In this document: in pieces, positions 22,201 to 33,491 of the stretch
Position numbering within the stretch: position 1 is the first letter of the stretch
Layout: each line of letters opens with the position of its first letter
Translations under genes and position numbers: made by a program
The notes under the pieces: generated by a model
Told to the model about the DNA's origin: nothing
What the model saw: only the letters and a program-made list of their open reading frames with translations
Databases searched by the model: none
Assembly (NCBI GenBank): GCA_004431415.1
Contig: QPMI01000192.1
Coordinates: 62,001 to 126,000, forward strand
Source: Cyanophora paradoxa
Taxonomy: Eukaryota > Glaucocystophyceae > Cyanophorales > Cyanophoraceae
Direction: 5' to 3'
Length of the DNA: 64,000 bases

Positions 22201-25085
22201 GAGCTGAGCTCAGGCGAGCCAGGGCAGAGCCTGGCGTGGCCTGGCGGAGCGGGGCGGAGCTTGGACGGGGGCGGAGGAGAGCGGGGCGGGGCCTCTTAGC
22301 CTCTAAAGCCTCTCTCGGGCGGGGCGGGGCGGGGCGGGGCGGGGCGCACCTGCGGTCGGCGCCGTGCCAGAAGAGGACCTTGGGGCCCTCCGGCGCCGCC
22401 TTCGCAACCTGCGCCAGCGTCAGCGGCTGGGGCCAGCGGCTGGGCGGGCCAGAAACTGCTAGATCATCGGATCGGTCGGTCGGGCGGAGCGGGCAGAGCG
22501 AAGCGCAGTCGGGGGGAGGAGGAGGAGGAGGGGGCGGGCGGGCGGCCTGGCGAGCAGGGGGCGGGTGGGGGGGGCGGACCTCGCGGCGCCACTGCTCGAG
22601 GAGGGTTGTGGGGGCAACCACCAGCGTCCCCCGCGACCGCACCAGCCCTGCCCCGGCCCCGCGCCCCGTGAGCCGCCAGGGCGCGAGCTCGAGGGGGCAG
22701 GGAGGGGAAGGCTATGAGTTTCGCGCTATGCGCTGACGAATGGAAGAAGCGAGGGGAGGAGGCGAGCGGGGCCGGCCGAGGGGCCTTGGAGCTAGAAGCC
22801 GGAAAAGAGAGGGGGGCCGCGGCGCCGCAGGCTCTAAGGCGACGGGACGGGACGGGAGGGGAGGGGGCCGGCACCAGCGGCGGCGGACTCCACGCAGCAT
22901 GGCTCCGCGCGGGCGCGGCCCGTGGGCGCGGGCTAGGGGATGGGCTCTAAGCAATTGGACAGGGCCAGCGGAGCTCTAAGCAAGGAATGGGAAGGGCCGC
23001 GGCTCTATTTATTTTGGGGGGGAAGGGGTCTAGACGGCACCGGCGGCGGCGGCCTCCTGGCAGCAGGGCTCCTTGAGGGCGCGGCCCGTGGGCGCCGGGT
23101 TCAGCAGCGCCAGAGCGATCACCTCCACCGTCTGCCGGAGGGGGAGCGGGCGGGGGATCAGAGAAGGGGTCAGAGAAGGGGGGGGCGCCCCCTCCTCCTC
23201 CTCGCCTTACGACGAAGTTTAGAAAGACCAAGTCCTTTTAAAATCAATTCCTCCCGCCCCGCCCCGCCCGGCCCGGCCCCGCGGACCTTGCCGAGGCCCA
23301 TCTCCTCGCAGTTGAAGCCGCCGCGGGCGAAGGGCGGCTCCGAGGTCCGCAGGCGGGCCGCCAGCGGGAAGTAGAAGAGGGAGCCGCGCTGCGGCGCCGG
23401 CAGCGGGATGCGCGCCCAGAGCCTCTCCAGCAGGCCCTCCCCCGCCCTCTCCCGGTCCAGCATGAAGCGCACCGCCTGGCGCTGGTAGGGCCGCAGCCGC
23501 AGCGCGAGCCCCGCCGCCTCCGCCGCCCCTTCCTCCAGGAGGGGTCCGTCCTCCTCCCCCATCCGCGGCGGGCGTGAAGGGGGGTAGAAGGAGGGGGGGG
23601 GGGGCAGTGAGGGGTACCTCGAGGGAGCGGACGAGGGCGGCGACGTCGAAGGGAGGGGGGGCGGAGGCGGGGAGGGAGAGGGCGGTGCTCTCTGGGGGTG
23701 CGCACAATTCAGGGGCCCCTTCAGAGGAAAAACAGAAAGGGCGGGGGCGGGGGCGGGGGTGCACCGGGGCGGGCGGCGGCGTCGAGGGCGGCGCGGCGCT
23801 CGGGCGGGAGCGTTCCCCTTAGATGCTCCAGCACGAGCCACATGACCGGCTCGACCTCCGGCGGCGGCGCCGGGCTCTCCAGCACGGCCCGATACCCCCC
23901 GAAGTTCAGGAGAACGGTCAACCGGAAGTGGCGGGCGCCGGCGGGGCCCGAAGCCTCCTCGGCCTGCGAAATGGGGGGGGCTCAGGAACGAACGGCAAGG
24001 GGGTACGGCGACGTCAAGAGTCGGGGGGGGGGGGGTACGCGCCCTTCCCTTGCCGTAGCCGAGCTGCTCGAGGGTGGCCAGGCAGCGGAGGGCCTCCCGG
24101 ACTTTGGCCGCCCGGTCCGGCAGCGCTTCGAAGCCGCCCGCCGGCATCGGCGGCCGCGGCCCCGCGTACAGCGTGAACAGCTCCCGCGCGCTCGCGCCGG
24201 TCGCCGGCAGGCGCCGCGCCGAGGCCGACCCCTGGTGCGGGATCGACACCGCGATCGGCCCCGGCAGGCGCGTCCAGCCCGGCTCGTCCCTCTGGGCGCG
24301 GCCCCCGCGCCTCAGGCCGGGCGCCGCGGATCGAATCTCAGCGGGCCTCGCACCTCCCGGACGTGGGTGATCTCCAGGTCGGCGCCCTGCGCCGCACCAG
24401 CGCTGGCGGCGGCCGAGCTCGCCGCCGAAGCCGCCGCCGAGGCGGGCGCCTGCCCCGCCCGCGGCGCCTTGCCGCTCATCTGGGCCTTGAGGGTGGCGGC
24501 GAGGCGGGCCGTCTCCCGCCGCTTGCGCCACGTCTCGTCCGCTGCAGAGGAGGGCGTCAACGCTGGCGCGGCGCGCGCTCGGGAGGCCGCACTGGAGACC
24601 GCGTGGCAGTGATCTTCTCTCCACCGCTTGCACTGCTCCGCCTTGACGTCGCACACGAAGCAAAAGCAGTTCCCGCACACCGCCGCGTTCGAGCTCTCGC
24701 CCCTCCTGAAGGGCTTCAGCTTGCACTCGGACCTAAGGCCCACGCGGGAGGTGAGCGCGCGCTCGTGCAGCGGTCGAGCGAGCGCCGCAGCCCACCGCGC
24801 GTGCGGGAAGTGGGCCGATTCTGGAATTGCGGCGGCGATGACCTCCAGCTCCTCGTCCGAGTCCAGCGCGATGACGGCGGCAGGCGCTTTCCCTCCCGCG
24901 GCGGCGGCGGCGCGGCTCGATCCGCCCTTGGCAGCTTTCAGGCGCTTGTCGCCACCGGTCGCCGCGGCGCTTGCGGCCGCGTTCTTCGCCGGCGCCTTGC
25001 TGCCGCCGCCGCCGGGCGCGCGGTTCTCGGAGTCCGACGCCGTCTCCGCGCTGCTGCCGTCGCTCTTGCGTTTGGAGCCCTGCAT
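19245..25085 (-). CDS. SNF2-family DNA-dependent ATPase, Rad5/Rad16-like
   Basis: ATG 25085 opens MQGSKRKSDGSSAETASDSE, a charged nuclear-type N-terminus. A Cys-rich module follows near 24,650 (CGNCFCFVCDVKAEQCKRW, then HCHA). The ATPase core is spread over many exons: LRPYQRQAVRFMLDRE (about 23,450), CEEMGLGK|TVEVIAL (Walker A, spliced, 23,290 to 23,120), TLVVAPTTLLEQWRREV (22,600), WHRVVLDE (Walker B, 22,010), VLRGATVRHSKEQ (21,150) and VTLTPDEKTLYR (20,870). The helicase C lobe has AVVFSEFPGTLERF (20,220) and NLTAASTVMLLEPPLNPRDE with QAIGRVHRI (19,800-19,730). The protein ends acidic at 19245. Such proteins remodel protein-DNA complexes in repair or transcription. No RING was found between the lobes, unlike canonical Rad5/HLTF. 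Exact junctions are unresolved; many introns begin GTACCC and contain long G runs on the plus strand. Confidence 0.8.
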
Positions 25086-25294
25086 CTTGCGCGGCGTTTT
25101 GCGCAGCGCTCCCTTGCTCTTCCCTTGCAGCGCTCCCGCGCGAGTCCACTTCCCCCCCCCTCTCCCCGGGTACGCATCGTCAACTTCAGAAACAAGCTTC
25201 CGCCTCGTTCAGCGTTCGAAGGCGGTCGTCAGGGGGCTTGCAGAGCGGACCGCATTTGTCCGGCCTTGCCCACTGGTACTGTAGATCGCCGACA

Positions 25295-26748
25295 ATGGCG
25301 AACGCCCAGCAGTACTCAGCGGTGGCCGGAGTCGGCCTTCATGAGGACCGGAATCCTCGCTATCGGCGTACGATGGAGGTGTGTATTCCCCTTGCCTCGG
25401 ATCCATGCCCGAACTCGGCCTCGGACTCGTTCGGACTGGCGGTCTTACGGACCACGTACGGCAGGATGCCACTTGTATCATCGATAAGTTCGGGGGCGAT
25501 CCGGACCAGGCATTCTTTGCCGGTGTGTATGCCTGCCCACGTACCTCCGTCCAACCCGCCAATGTCCCTTGCGTGTCAGTGTACGATGGGCACGGCGGAC
25601 GGGGCCCCGTAGACTTCCTATCCAAGCGGCTACACCAGGTCTGACGCGTCCCGCCCCGAACCCTGCCCGGGTGGCGCCCCCTTCACCTCTAACTGGCCGA
25701 CGTGGACGTGTGTCTCAGACCCTGCTCGAGGAACTGCAGAAGACCCCGCAAAACGTACAAGAATGCATAAAACAGGCCTACTTGAAGACGGATCAGGCGA
25801 TGCGCGACCATCAGGCAAGTTCGCTTGGCTCGTTCCGAAGAGCGACCCGAGGCTCCCCTGCTCGCTGTCTGAAGCGTCTTCGCTTGCATCCGCGCAGTAT
25901 GCTGGCACCACGGCGGTCACAGCTCTCATAAGGAAGCAGAACGGGGTTCGCACCTTGTACATAGCGAACGCAGGCGACTCCCGATGCGTCCTGTGGTGCG
26001 CTGCTCGGTCTTTTCGCTTCCGTTTGCGCCTTCTATGCTGACATTCTTCCGTTTCTTGCAGCCGGAACGGGAAGAGCGTGCGGCTGTCGTACGATCACAA
26101 AGCTTCCGACCCGGTTGAAGCTCAGCGTTGCCGGGACACCGGCGCTTTCGTGGTACGTCGATCGTGGTCTGTACGCTTGTCCTTTTCGATCTAACGGTGC
26201 GCCTGCCCCAACAGGTGAACTCCCGAGTGAATGGTGCCGGACCACGGCTCCGCTCGCTTCCGGCGAGCCGCGGCGTACGCATCACGTTGCTGATCGGAAG
26301 CGCGCGATCAGGTGTGCTCTCGGTCACGCGAGCCTTCGGGGACCACGCTATGAAGAACGCCGTCACCGCGGACCCGTACATCACGGAGGTGCAGATCCAG
26401 CCGGAGGACCAGTTCTTCATCCTCGCGTGCGACGGCCTCTGGGACGTTCTTTCCGACCAGCAGGTGCGGCCGAGCCGGCGAATACCCCCTCCCCCCGCCC
26501 TGGTCGGGCGCGGCTCACCGGCGGGCAGGCCGTTGACCTGATCAAGTCCGAGCGCGACCCGTCGAAGATGGCCGAGCTGCTCGTCAAGCAGTCGCTTTCC
26601 CAGGGTCTGTACTTGGTCTTTGGCCCCACCGGTCTTCTCCTTGCTCATGTGCACTCGCCTCTCCCTCGCCCGCGCCGCAGGTTCGACCGACAACGTCACC
26701 GCGGTCCGCCTTTCTGATCCCTGCCAACCTGTGTTGGGCCTTTTTTGA
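25295..26748 (+). CDS. Protein phosphatase 2C (PPM family Ser/Thr phosphatase)
   Basis: Ten exons join exactly in phase: 25295-25378, 25465-25522, 25580-25638, 25719-25814, 25898-25995, 26062-26152, 26215-26233, 26312-26463, 26529-26604 and 26681-26748. They total 801 nt, giving 266 aa. All PPM motifs are present: RRTMED with a metal-binding Asp, FFAVYDGHGG, AGTTAVTALI, ANAGDSRCVL, VNGVLSVTRAFGD, ILACDGLWDVLSD and the final STDNVTAV. The enzyme is a Mg/Mn-dependent phosphatase removing phosphate from Ser/Thr. The intron after 25814 has a GC donor, and exon 7 is only 19 nt. The start is the ATG giving MANAQQYSAVAGVGLHEDRN, short but usual for the family. The head-to-head gap to the SNF2 gene is 209 bp, which could be a shared promoter. 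Confidence 0.93.
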
Positions 26749-27731
26749 GCCGCTCTTCTCGCCGCAGATGGTCATCCGTCTCCTCCCGTGATCTTCACTC
26801 CAGCCGCTGGCGCCGCCTCCCGCGCCCCGCTTAATCCGCAGAACCCTTCCCCCCTCCAGCCCGGCGAGCCCGCCCCGCCGACTGCCTCCCTCCCCTTCAA
26901 TCCGCACGGCCCGTGCACTCCGCATCCTCACCTACCTTGGCCCTTGTCACGCTTATTGTCCAGCGCCCGCCCAAGGGCGCGCCAACAATCGTGCCCATAG
27001 CATTTCCCAATAGCGTTTGTAACTGGTTTTGAGATGATATTTGACAAGGAGCTCGAAACTGCCCAGCGGTGCTGTCTAGGCCCTCTCCTCAGTTCTCCCT
27101 GGGCTTCCGCGGACTGAGTGCCTGGCGCGCGGGGCTTGGCTGCTTCGATTGGAGGCCTCGGCCGCGGCGCTTCGATTCCGAAGTTCTGCATGCACGGCCA
27201 GCGCTGCGCTGCGCCCCTTGCCAAGCCTTGAAGTTGTCCGGGTACACTCACACAGGCAACTAGCGCTGAGTTGCAGCCAGCGCAGCAGACACACACTCCG
27301 GCACCCCAATAAAGTCAGGTGCCGAGCGCCGCGTCGACGTCGCCCGCCGTGGCCCGTGGGCTGAGTCCGCGCAGCATGCTTGGCCTCTCCTTCTCGCCGG
27401 CGGTGTCCGTCGCCGTCGGCACGCTCTATCCTGGTCAGCAGATCGCTGCGTTTTAGAGCGCTGCCGCCGCCGCGCGGCGTCGGCGGTTGAGCTGGCGGCG
27501 CCACGGCGCTGGCAATGGGTTAAACGTTACGGGCATTTTGCCAGGAGACGAGAGCAACTAGACTTGCACTAGAGCACTCCAAACTGGTATAATACAGCGG
27601 GAAAGTGCGCCGTTATGCGCTGACCGTCATTTGACTCCACATTGCAGGCTTCTGCACCCTTCAGGTGCCTGCAAAGCAGCCGCTGAGCGCGCCGTCAGTT
27701 GCATTCATCGAGCTTACTTGGAACTGCGCAG
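26749..27731. other. No supported gene
   Basis: This holds the 3' flank of the phosphatase and the upstream region of the REEP/HVA22-like gene, whose first exon probably lies here but was not identified. I see no exon with recognisable similarity on either strand. Confidence 0.4.
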
Positions 27732-28294
27732 TCTTTGAAGCAGAAGGAGGTCACGATTGACGCTCAGGTGCACTGCGCATCTGAACACGGCGACCTTCGC
27801 CTGTCACGCGCTCGTTGCTGCTCACGATACGTGAATGCGCAGTGGCTCACCTACTGGCTCACGTTTGCCGTCATCCATGTCGTGAACGTCGTCCTCTCGC
27901 CCATCCTTGTGTACATTCCGCTTTACTGGGAATTGCAAGTGCGCCGTCTCTCGCGCTGAGGGGCCGCGTTCATGCGCGCTCACAGTGTGCGCTCTGTAGA
28001 TCGTCATCCTTCTCTGGCTGCAGATGCCGAACTTCAACGGCAACGAGTACATCCGCAAGAACTTCGTGACGGCGCGCCGCGCGGCACCGCGCTCCTGCGC
28101 TGCGGCTCCTGGCCGGCGCTGACTCTGCTCCCGCGCAGCCGTACGTGGAGACCCACGACCTCACGCCCCAGGCGCTGCAGGCGGACCTCCTCTCTGCGCT
28201 CAAGAACCTTCCGGCGCACATTCAGAAGCTGAAGGAGTCGTTCGCCGCCGGGAAGGCCAAGGCGGCCGCCGCCGTGCCGAAGAAGGTCGAGTAA
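27732..28294 (+). CDS. REEP/HVA22 (TB2/DP1) family ER-shaping protein, 5' end not found
   Basis: Exons 27732-27767, 27843-27938, 28000-28065 and 28139-28294 join in phase to 117 codons plus a TAA at 28292-28294. The core is diagnostic of the TB2/DP1/HVA22 family: AQWLTYWLTFAVIHVVNVVL, IPLYWELQIVILLWLQMPNF and NGNEYIRKNF. Known members form hydrophobic hairpins that curve tubular ER membranes. The C-terminal exon is a Leu/Ala/Lys helix (LQADLLSALKNLPAHIQKLK) ending in KKVE, possibly amphipathic. The first hairpin half usual for the family (a GxxYPxYxS-type segment) must lie in an unlocated upstream exon. All four acceptor and donor sites are canonical. Confidence 0.82.
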
Positions 28295-28642
28295 TGTGCG
28301 GGCCGCTTCCTCCGACTGCCTGGGCAGCGCTTTTACAATGTCTTAGATGTCCGCCCCCCACATTTCCTTGTACAGTACCGTCTGTCTGGCAGTCATTGTC
28401 CGCAATCTTATGCTTTTTCAGTACCTCTTGTGCCATCCACTTCCCGACTCGCTGACCGGGAAGCGCCGCTGCAGAGTTCGTCATATCCATAGTATGTCAC
28501 AAAGGAGCGCGCCGGGGCGGGAGGGGGCACTCCGCAGGAGGGAATGGGGGCCTGAAGGACGGAAGCCGGGGCGCGGGCGAAGGCGGCGGGAGCGAAAGGG
28601 CTAGGGAAGGGAATGCGCGATCGGGGAGGGCCTGGAGAGGCC

Positions 28643-29582
28643 TCAGTCCATGCGGCCCTTGAGTGTCCGCGTGATGACCTGCGTGGGCGTGCTGCGGGGG
28701 CCGCGTGAGGCGCGGCCGCTGGGGCTCGCGCGGCGGGGTGCCGCACATGATGTGGACGATGCCGCCGTAGCCGGAGAGGCAGTCGCGGTCCACGCCGGAG
28801 AGGAGGACCTGAGAGACGACCTCGAAAAGCTCCTCGGGACCCTGCGGCGCGGCGCCGCGGCGCGGAGCGGCCATGTCAGGCGGGCGGCCCCGCTCGGCCG
28901 GCGGGCGCCCACGCGGGGCGCGCACCAAATCGTCCTTGTACATCGACTCTGCGCAGCCGTACAAGCACTCGCTGCAGGTGCCGCCGACCGCGAAGTTGGC
29001 GGACGTGACCGGGGCGCCCAGCAGGTCCATCGCGGAGATGAACGGCTCGTCGCCATCCAGGCCAGCTATTATAGGCTCCACGAAGTACGGGCCGAAGCTG
29101 CCCGCGGCCAGCGACGCGTCAGGCATCCCAATGGTCGACGGCACCGCCCTAGCCAGCGAGCGCACCGCTTCTCGTACAGCATGGACGACACCAGCGCCGC
29201 AAAGGTCTTCGGCTTAATGTCCCGTTCTTCCCGCAGCTTGTACATGTTGACCCGGAACTTGAAGCGCTCGTAGCTGGCAGGGGTCAAGGCCGCGTGGCGC
29301 GTGTACGCGCCCCGTTCGCCCGCGCAGGGCAACAGGGCGCAATGCGAGCACGAAGCGGGGGGCGGGGCCGCGGAATGGCGCGGAAGGATACAGCGTCTGC
29401 ATGTCCGAGATGAGGCCAGCGAATCCCACGTAGAGCTTGTCGTGGATCTTGAACGCCTTTGACATCGTTGCGGACATGGTGGTTTGCTGCACGCCGAAGC
29501 GCCGGTCGGAGGCGATGGCCACGCAGTTCTTGCCCTTCATGGCCACCACCGCCCCGCCGTTGTACTCCATGATCGACTGCAT
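28643..29582 (-). CDS. PSMB3: 20S proteasome subunit beta type-3
   Basis: ATG 29582 starts MQSIMEYNGGAVVAMKGKNC, followed by VAIASDRRFG, LYVGFAGLISDMQT, YERFKFRVNMYKLREERDIK, FGPYFVEPIIAGLD, GGTCSECLYGCAESMY, LLSGVDRDCLSGYGGIVHII and a last exon ending in TRTLKGRMD with TGA at 28643. Order and spacing match eukaryotic beta-3 throughout. As in other beta-3 subunits there is no propeptide-Thr1 active site, so it is a structural, non-catalytic ring member of the cytosolic and nuclear 20S core. There are five exons. The first intron (after MQT) has a GC donor, and the last exon starts after CCCCGCAG, giving IITPTQVITRTL. Confidence 0.93.
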
Positions 29583-29741
29583 GGCGTCAGGCGCGCGGGA
29601 GAGGCCGGGGATCCGCGCACCATCTTCGCGGCGGGGGGGGAAACAGTCTGAGGAGGGTACGGCACCAGACGCAGATCACATGCACCGGAGCTGTCATGCA
29701 GCAATGGAGCTTGGCGCGACTCTACGTGCGCATGTGGAACC
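29583..29741. other. Upstream region of PSMB3
   Basis: Short non-coding stretch between the PSMB3 start codon and the first hairpin repeat of this cluster. It should contain the PSMB3 promoter. No motif stands out apart from an 8-G run near 29,635. Confidence 0.3.
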
Positions 29742-30041
29742 AGGTAAGACCGCTCCGCGCGCACGAGCTGAGCCGACGCCCACTTCTTGCTCAGGTCGCT
29801 GGAGCTGGCTGACTGTGTGCGGGCTTGCAGAGGCTCCGGCCGTCGACACGCGCTGCGGACAGTCCGGCTAGGTCAGAGCTCGTGCGAGCCACGCGCCGCG
29901 GCTCCTCTGCTCTCGACTCGGGCCCGAGAGCGGTTGGCGCGAACCGCTCTCGGGCTCTAGGGCCGTGTCTGCGTGTCCGCTGGGTCCGCCGCTGGTCGGT
30001 GAAGCACGTGGATACTCCAAGCGAGCGTATGAACAGGTAAG
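29742..30041 (-). repeat. Hairpin repeat unit, inverted copy
   Basis: This is the reverse complement of the units at 10.3-10.9 and 31.1-31.6 kb. The 14-bp stem and 6-nt loop lie at 29,922-29,955 and are identical to the other copies. The unit is bounded by a TTGCAG acceptor-like site near 29,830 and an ACAG|GTAAGA donor-like site at about 30,040, with an open frame between them (SALDSGPRAVGANRSRAL). Confidence 0.75.
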
Positions 30042-31085
30042 AGCGCTGCGCGGCGAGCGCTAAGCCGGACCCTCACAGCACGCCGTCGGCGCCGCAGTCC
30101 GCCCGTGGACGCGCCCCGCTGCCCAGCGGCGAGCTGCGCGGCGCGCGGCGCGCGCCGGCCCTCTGCGTGCGCGCAAGGCGCTGGAAAAGGCACCGCACAG
30201 TGGTGGAGTCGCGTCGAGGCCTACTGCCGCCTCAGCCACAGCCACAGCCGCGGCGCTCGGCTTCAGTGGGCTGCCGACGTGCATCGAGTGAGGGGTGCGG
30301 AGCCTGCGTCCTCGGCCCTCTCTGCCGGCTGAATCGCGCGCAGCGGACAGGGGCGGGGCTGGCGGTGAAGATGCCATGTGGGCCGGCGCCGAGGTCCTGG
30401 AGACGAGTGCGGTTTATGCCCCTCCGTCCTGCCTTTGTACCCCGCCCCACCTCCCTTCTGCATCCGTGTTTTGCCGGCCACGGCCCGTGCGCTCAACGAT
30501 CCTGCAATGTCCCACTTTCAATGCTTGCGAAGCTGCTGCTGACCCGCAAGTCGGGCTGCGGCCTCTTTACGAGAGAGGGCGCGCGCGTGGAGGCGCGGAG
30601 GAGAAACGTCTACAGGGTATACCGTTACGGGGCGAACGAGAGGGAGGGGGGGGGGAGGGAGGGAGGGGGGTGGAGGGGGCCGAGCTCGAGGAAGGCAGGG
30701 AGGCTCCGGAGGAGCGCGAAAGGGGAGCGTCGAGAGGGTACAGGGCCGTATACGTAGTCGGAGGTACGAAGGAGGAGCGTTGGAAGGGTGCGGGGCGGAG
30801 GGCTCTAGAGAGACTCCTGGAGGGGCGAGGCCGCCAGCGAAGCCGTGAAGCCGGCGTCACGGCGCGGCTCTCGGAGACCCCGCGGCGCCTGCCCCCGCCG
30901 CCGGCCAGCCACCCGCCCCGTCCCATAACGGGACTCGCGGTCTCGCTTCTGCTCTGCCGCGTTCTGCGACGCGTGTCAAAGCGACCCTGCGCTGGGCAGC
31001 GGGGCGCGCACAAAGGCGGACTGCGTCGAAGACGGCGCGCGTGCTGCGAGGGCCGGGCTTAGCGCTCGCCACGGAGCGGTCTCAC
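30042..31085. other. No supported gene; purine-rich low complexity
   Basis: No exon is supported. From about 30,630 to 30,690 there is a G/A tract with several runs of five or more G, followed by repeated GGGTA motifs. It separates the inverted and direct copies of the hairpin repeat. Confidence 0.4.
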
Positions 31086-31560
31086 CTGCTCTCACGCTCG
31101 TTTGAAGTGTCCACGTGCTCCAGCAACCAGCGGCGGACCCAGCGGACACGCACACACGGCCGTAGAGCCCGAGAGCGGTTCGCGCCAACCGCTCTCGGGC
31201 CCGAGTCGAGAGCAGAGGAGCCGCGGCGCGTGGCTCGCACGAGCTCTGACCTAGCCGGACTGTCCGCAGCGCGTGTCGACGGCCGGAGCCTCTGCAAGCC
31301 CGCACACAGTCAGCCAGCAGCCGGCGACCGGTACGCGAAGTGGGCGTCGGCTCAGCTCGCGCGCGCGGAGCGGTCTCACCTGCTCTCACGCTCGTTTGGA
31401 GTGCCCAGGTGCTCCAGCGACCAGCGGCGGACCCAGCGGACGCCCAGGCACGGCCGTAGAGCCCGAGAGCGGTTCGCGCCAACCGCTCTCGGGCCCGAAT
31501 CGAGAGCAGAGGAGCCGCGGCGCGCGGCTCGAGCTATCTACGAGCTGGCCGCGACGTCTG
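31086..31560 (+). repeat. Tandem pair of hairpin repeat units
   Basis: The first unit runs from 31,086 to 31,377; the second starts at 31,378 and loses similarity near 31,545. Both begin with CCTGCTCTCACGCTCGTTTG and contain the identical 14-bp stem hairpin at 31,167-31,200 and 31,461-31,494. Sequence identity to the pair at 10.3-10.9 kb is very high around the hairpin and lower toward unit ends, so the hairpin looks like the best-conserved part. Confidence 0.78.
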
Positions 31561-31813
31561 GAGCGCGCTTTGACAATCGGAGCCGCTGCACGCGCGCCCG
31601 GAACAGCTCGAGCGGATTCGAACTCAGGGGCCGCAGCGGTGAGGCCACGGCTGACCGGACGACTGGCGGACTTCTGATCTGGTACAGGTAAAAGAGGCAG
31701 GCAATCCCGGCTGCTGTACTGACCCGGTCGCCCGGGTACCACGTGGGTTGCTGCCCGATCAGGAGAGAGGGGGGGAAGGAGCGGCGCCGCGACGGGTACG
31801 GGTCATTCAGACG

Positions 31814-32815
31814 ATGGTACGCGCCCTAAACGCCCCTCGCGGGCAGCCCCGCCCGCGCTCCCCTGCCCCCATGCTGACTTTCTCGTGTCCTTGCGCACCC
31901 CTCCCGGCGATCGCAGGGTCGTCTTTACAGGAACTACTCGAAGGTGATTCCTGCCGCACCCATCCGCCCCAGCGATGTTTCTAACGGCGCTTGCTCACGA
32001 TTATGTGCCACTTTAGGTCGCGGTTCCGCCTCGGCGGCCGTACGAGAAGGAGCGTCTCGACGCCGAGCTCAAGCTCGTCGGCGAGTACGGTCTCCGCAAC
32101 AAGACCGAGGTCTGGCGTGTGCAGTACGCTCTGGCGAAGATCCGCCATGCGGCCCGCACGCTCCTCACGCTGGAGGAGAAGGACCCGAAGCGCCTCTTTG
32201 AGGGCACGGCCCTGCTCCGCCGCCTGACCCGCATGGGCATCCTGGATGAGTCGAAGCAGAAGCTCGACTACGTCCTTGGGCTTAAGATCCAGGACTTCCT
32301 GGAGCGCCGCCTCCAGACGCAGGTGCGGGGCCACTCTCGAAGATCCCCGCGCGGGGCGGCGTTGCGGCGGCTGGATTGGGCCCCGATCGCGTTGCCGCGA
32401 AGCTCATGCGATATGTGCATTTGCGCGCAGGTGTTCAAGCTCGGCCTTGCCAAGTCGATCCACCACGCCCGCGTGCTCATCCGCCAGCGCCACATCCGCG
32501 TTGGCAAGCAGGTTCGCGATGCGCCGCAGCTATTGCTTCAACTCCAGCTGATCGTGATCCGCTCGTGCACGTGTGCAGATCGTGAACATCCCGTCGTTCA
32601 TGGTCCGCGTCGACTCGCAGAAGCACATCGACTTCGCCCTCACCAGCCCGTTCGGCGGTGGCCGCGCCGGCCGCGTCAAGCGGAAGCACCTCAAGGTCAG
32701 CGCTGCGCTCGCCGCAGCGCCTTCTGATCGCCCGGCGCGCTCGCCCTCGCTTACTGCGACCCCGCAGGCCAAGGAGAAGAAGGAGGACGCCGGCGAGGAG
32801 GAGGCCGACGAGTAA
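31814..32815 (+). CDS. RPS9: 40S ribosomal protein S9 (uS4)
   Basis: Six exons: 31814-31816 (the ATG alone), 31917-31943 (GRLYRNYSK), 32017-32322, 32431 to about 32512, 32579-32695 and 32768-32815 (TAA). The protein follows eukaryotic S9 closely: [115 protein letters not shown] and an acidic tail EEADE. It binds 18S rRNA early in small-subunit assembly, with an S4-type RNA-binding fold. The ATG-only first exon separates the 5' untranslated region and start codon from the body by a 100-nt intron. Exon phases are all zero where checked. Confidence 0.95.
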
Positions 32816-33491
32816 GCTGTCACCCGCAGCTTACGCTGCATGCCGTTCCGCGGCAACCGCACTGTTCTACGACGACCTTCGATGTCTGTCTCCCGCGACA
32901 GAATTTTCACGACCCTCGCACCTCACCCGCTGCCGTCGAGCCCTTGGGGTTGGGTGGGTTCTGGTTGGAGATCGCTAGCATCGGCGCTTGTCTGGATCGG
33001 AGCGGGGCAGAGCAGGCAGCGGGGCAGCGGGCCGCAGCGTGCTGGGCTCACCTAGCGGGCGGGGGTGCCGACTGCAAACGTGAGGGAAGCAGCTAGCGAG
33101 AACTGCGCGAGCGGTGCATGCGGAGTGTTCTCGTAGTCGGGTCCAAACTCGACGCGTACGAGCATCCAAGCTCGAGCTCGAGGGGGGTACAGCGAGTCAG
33201 CTGCAGTGGCAGCGACTTGGCGGCGAGCTTGCGTCCCAGCACGCAGCTGAGCTCGAGACTCTAACCTGATAGACTCGCATGCTGCGACGCGGCGCGTGGG
33301 TCTGCGTCCCCAGGCGCTTCCGGCAGCTCGGGGGATCCGCGTCCACTGCTCTCGCAGGACGCAGGCGCTGTTTCTGGGTGTCTACAAGCTTTAGCTAAGC
33401 TAGCGCTCAAGTAGTCCTCCAGCGAAGCCCGGGTCGACGGGCACTGTGCAGGAGCGCGGGCCTCGCAGCGGGGGAAAGCTTGCGGGGTGAA
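32816..33491. other. No supported gene
   Basis: Intergenic between RPS9 and the acidic, proline-rich gene. No exon is supported on either strand. The sequence has no repeats that I recognise from elsewhere in the window. Confidence 0.4.
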
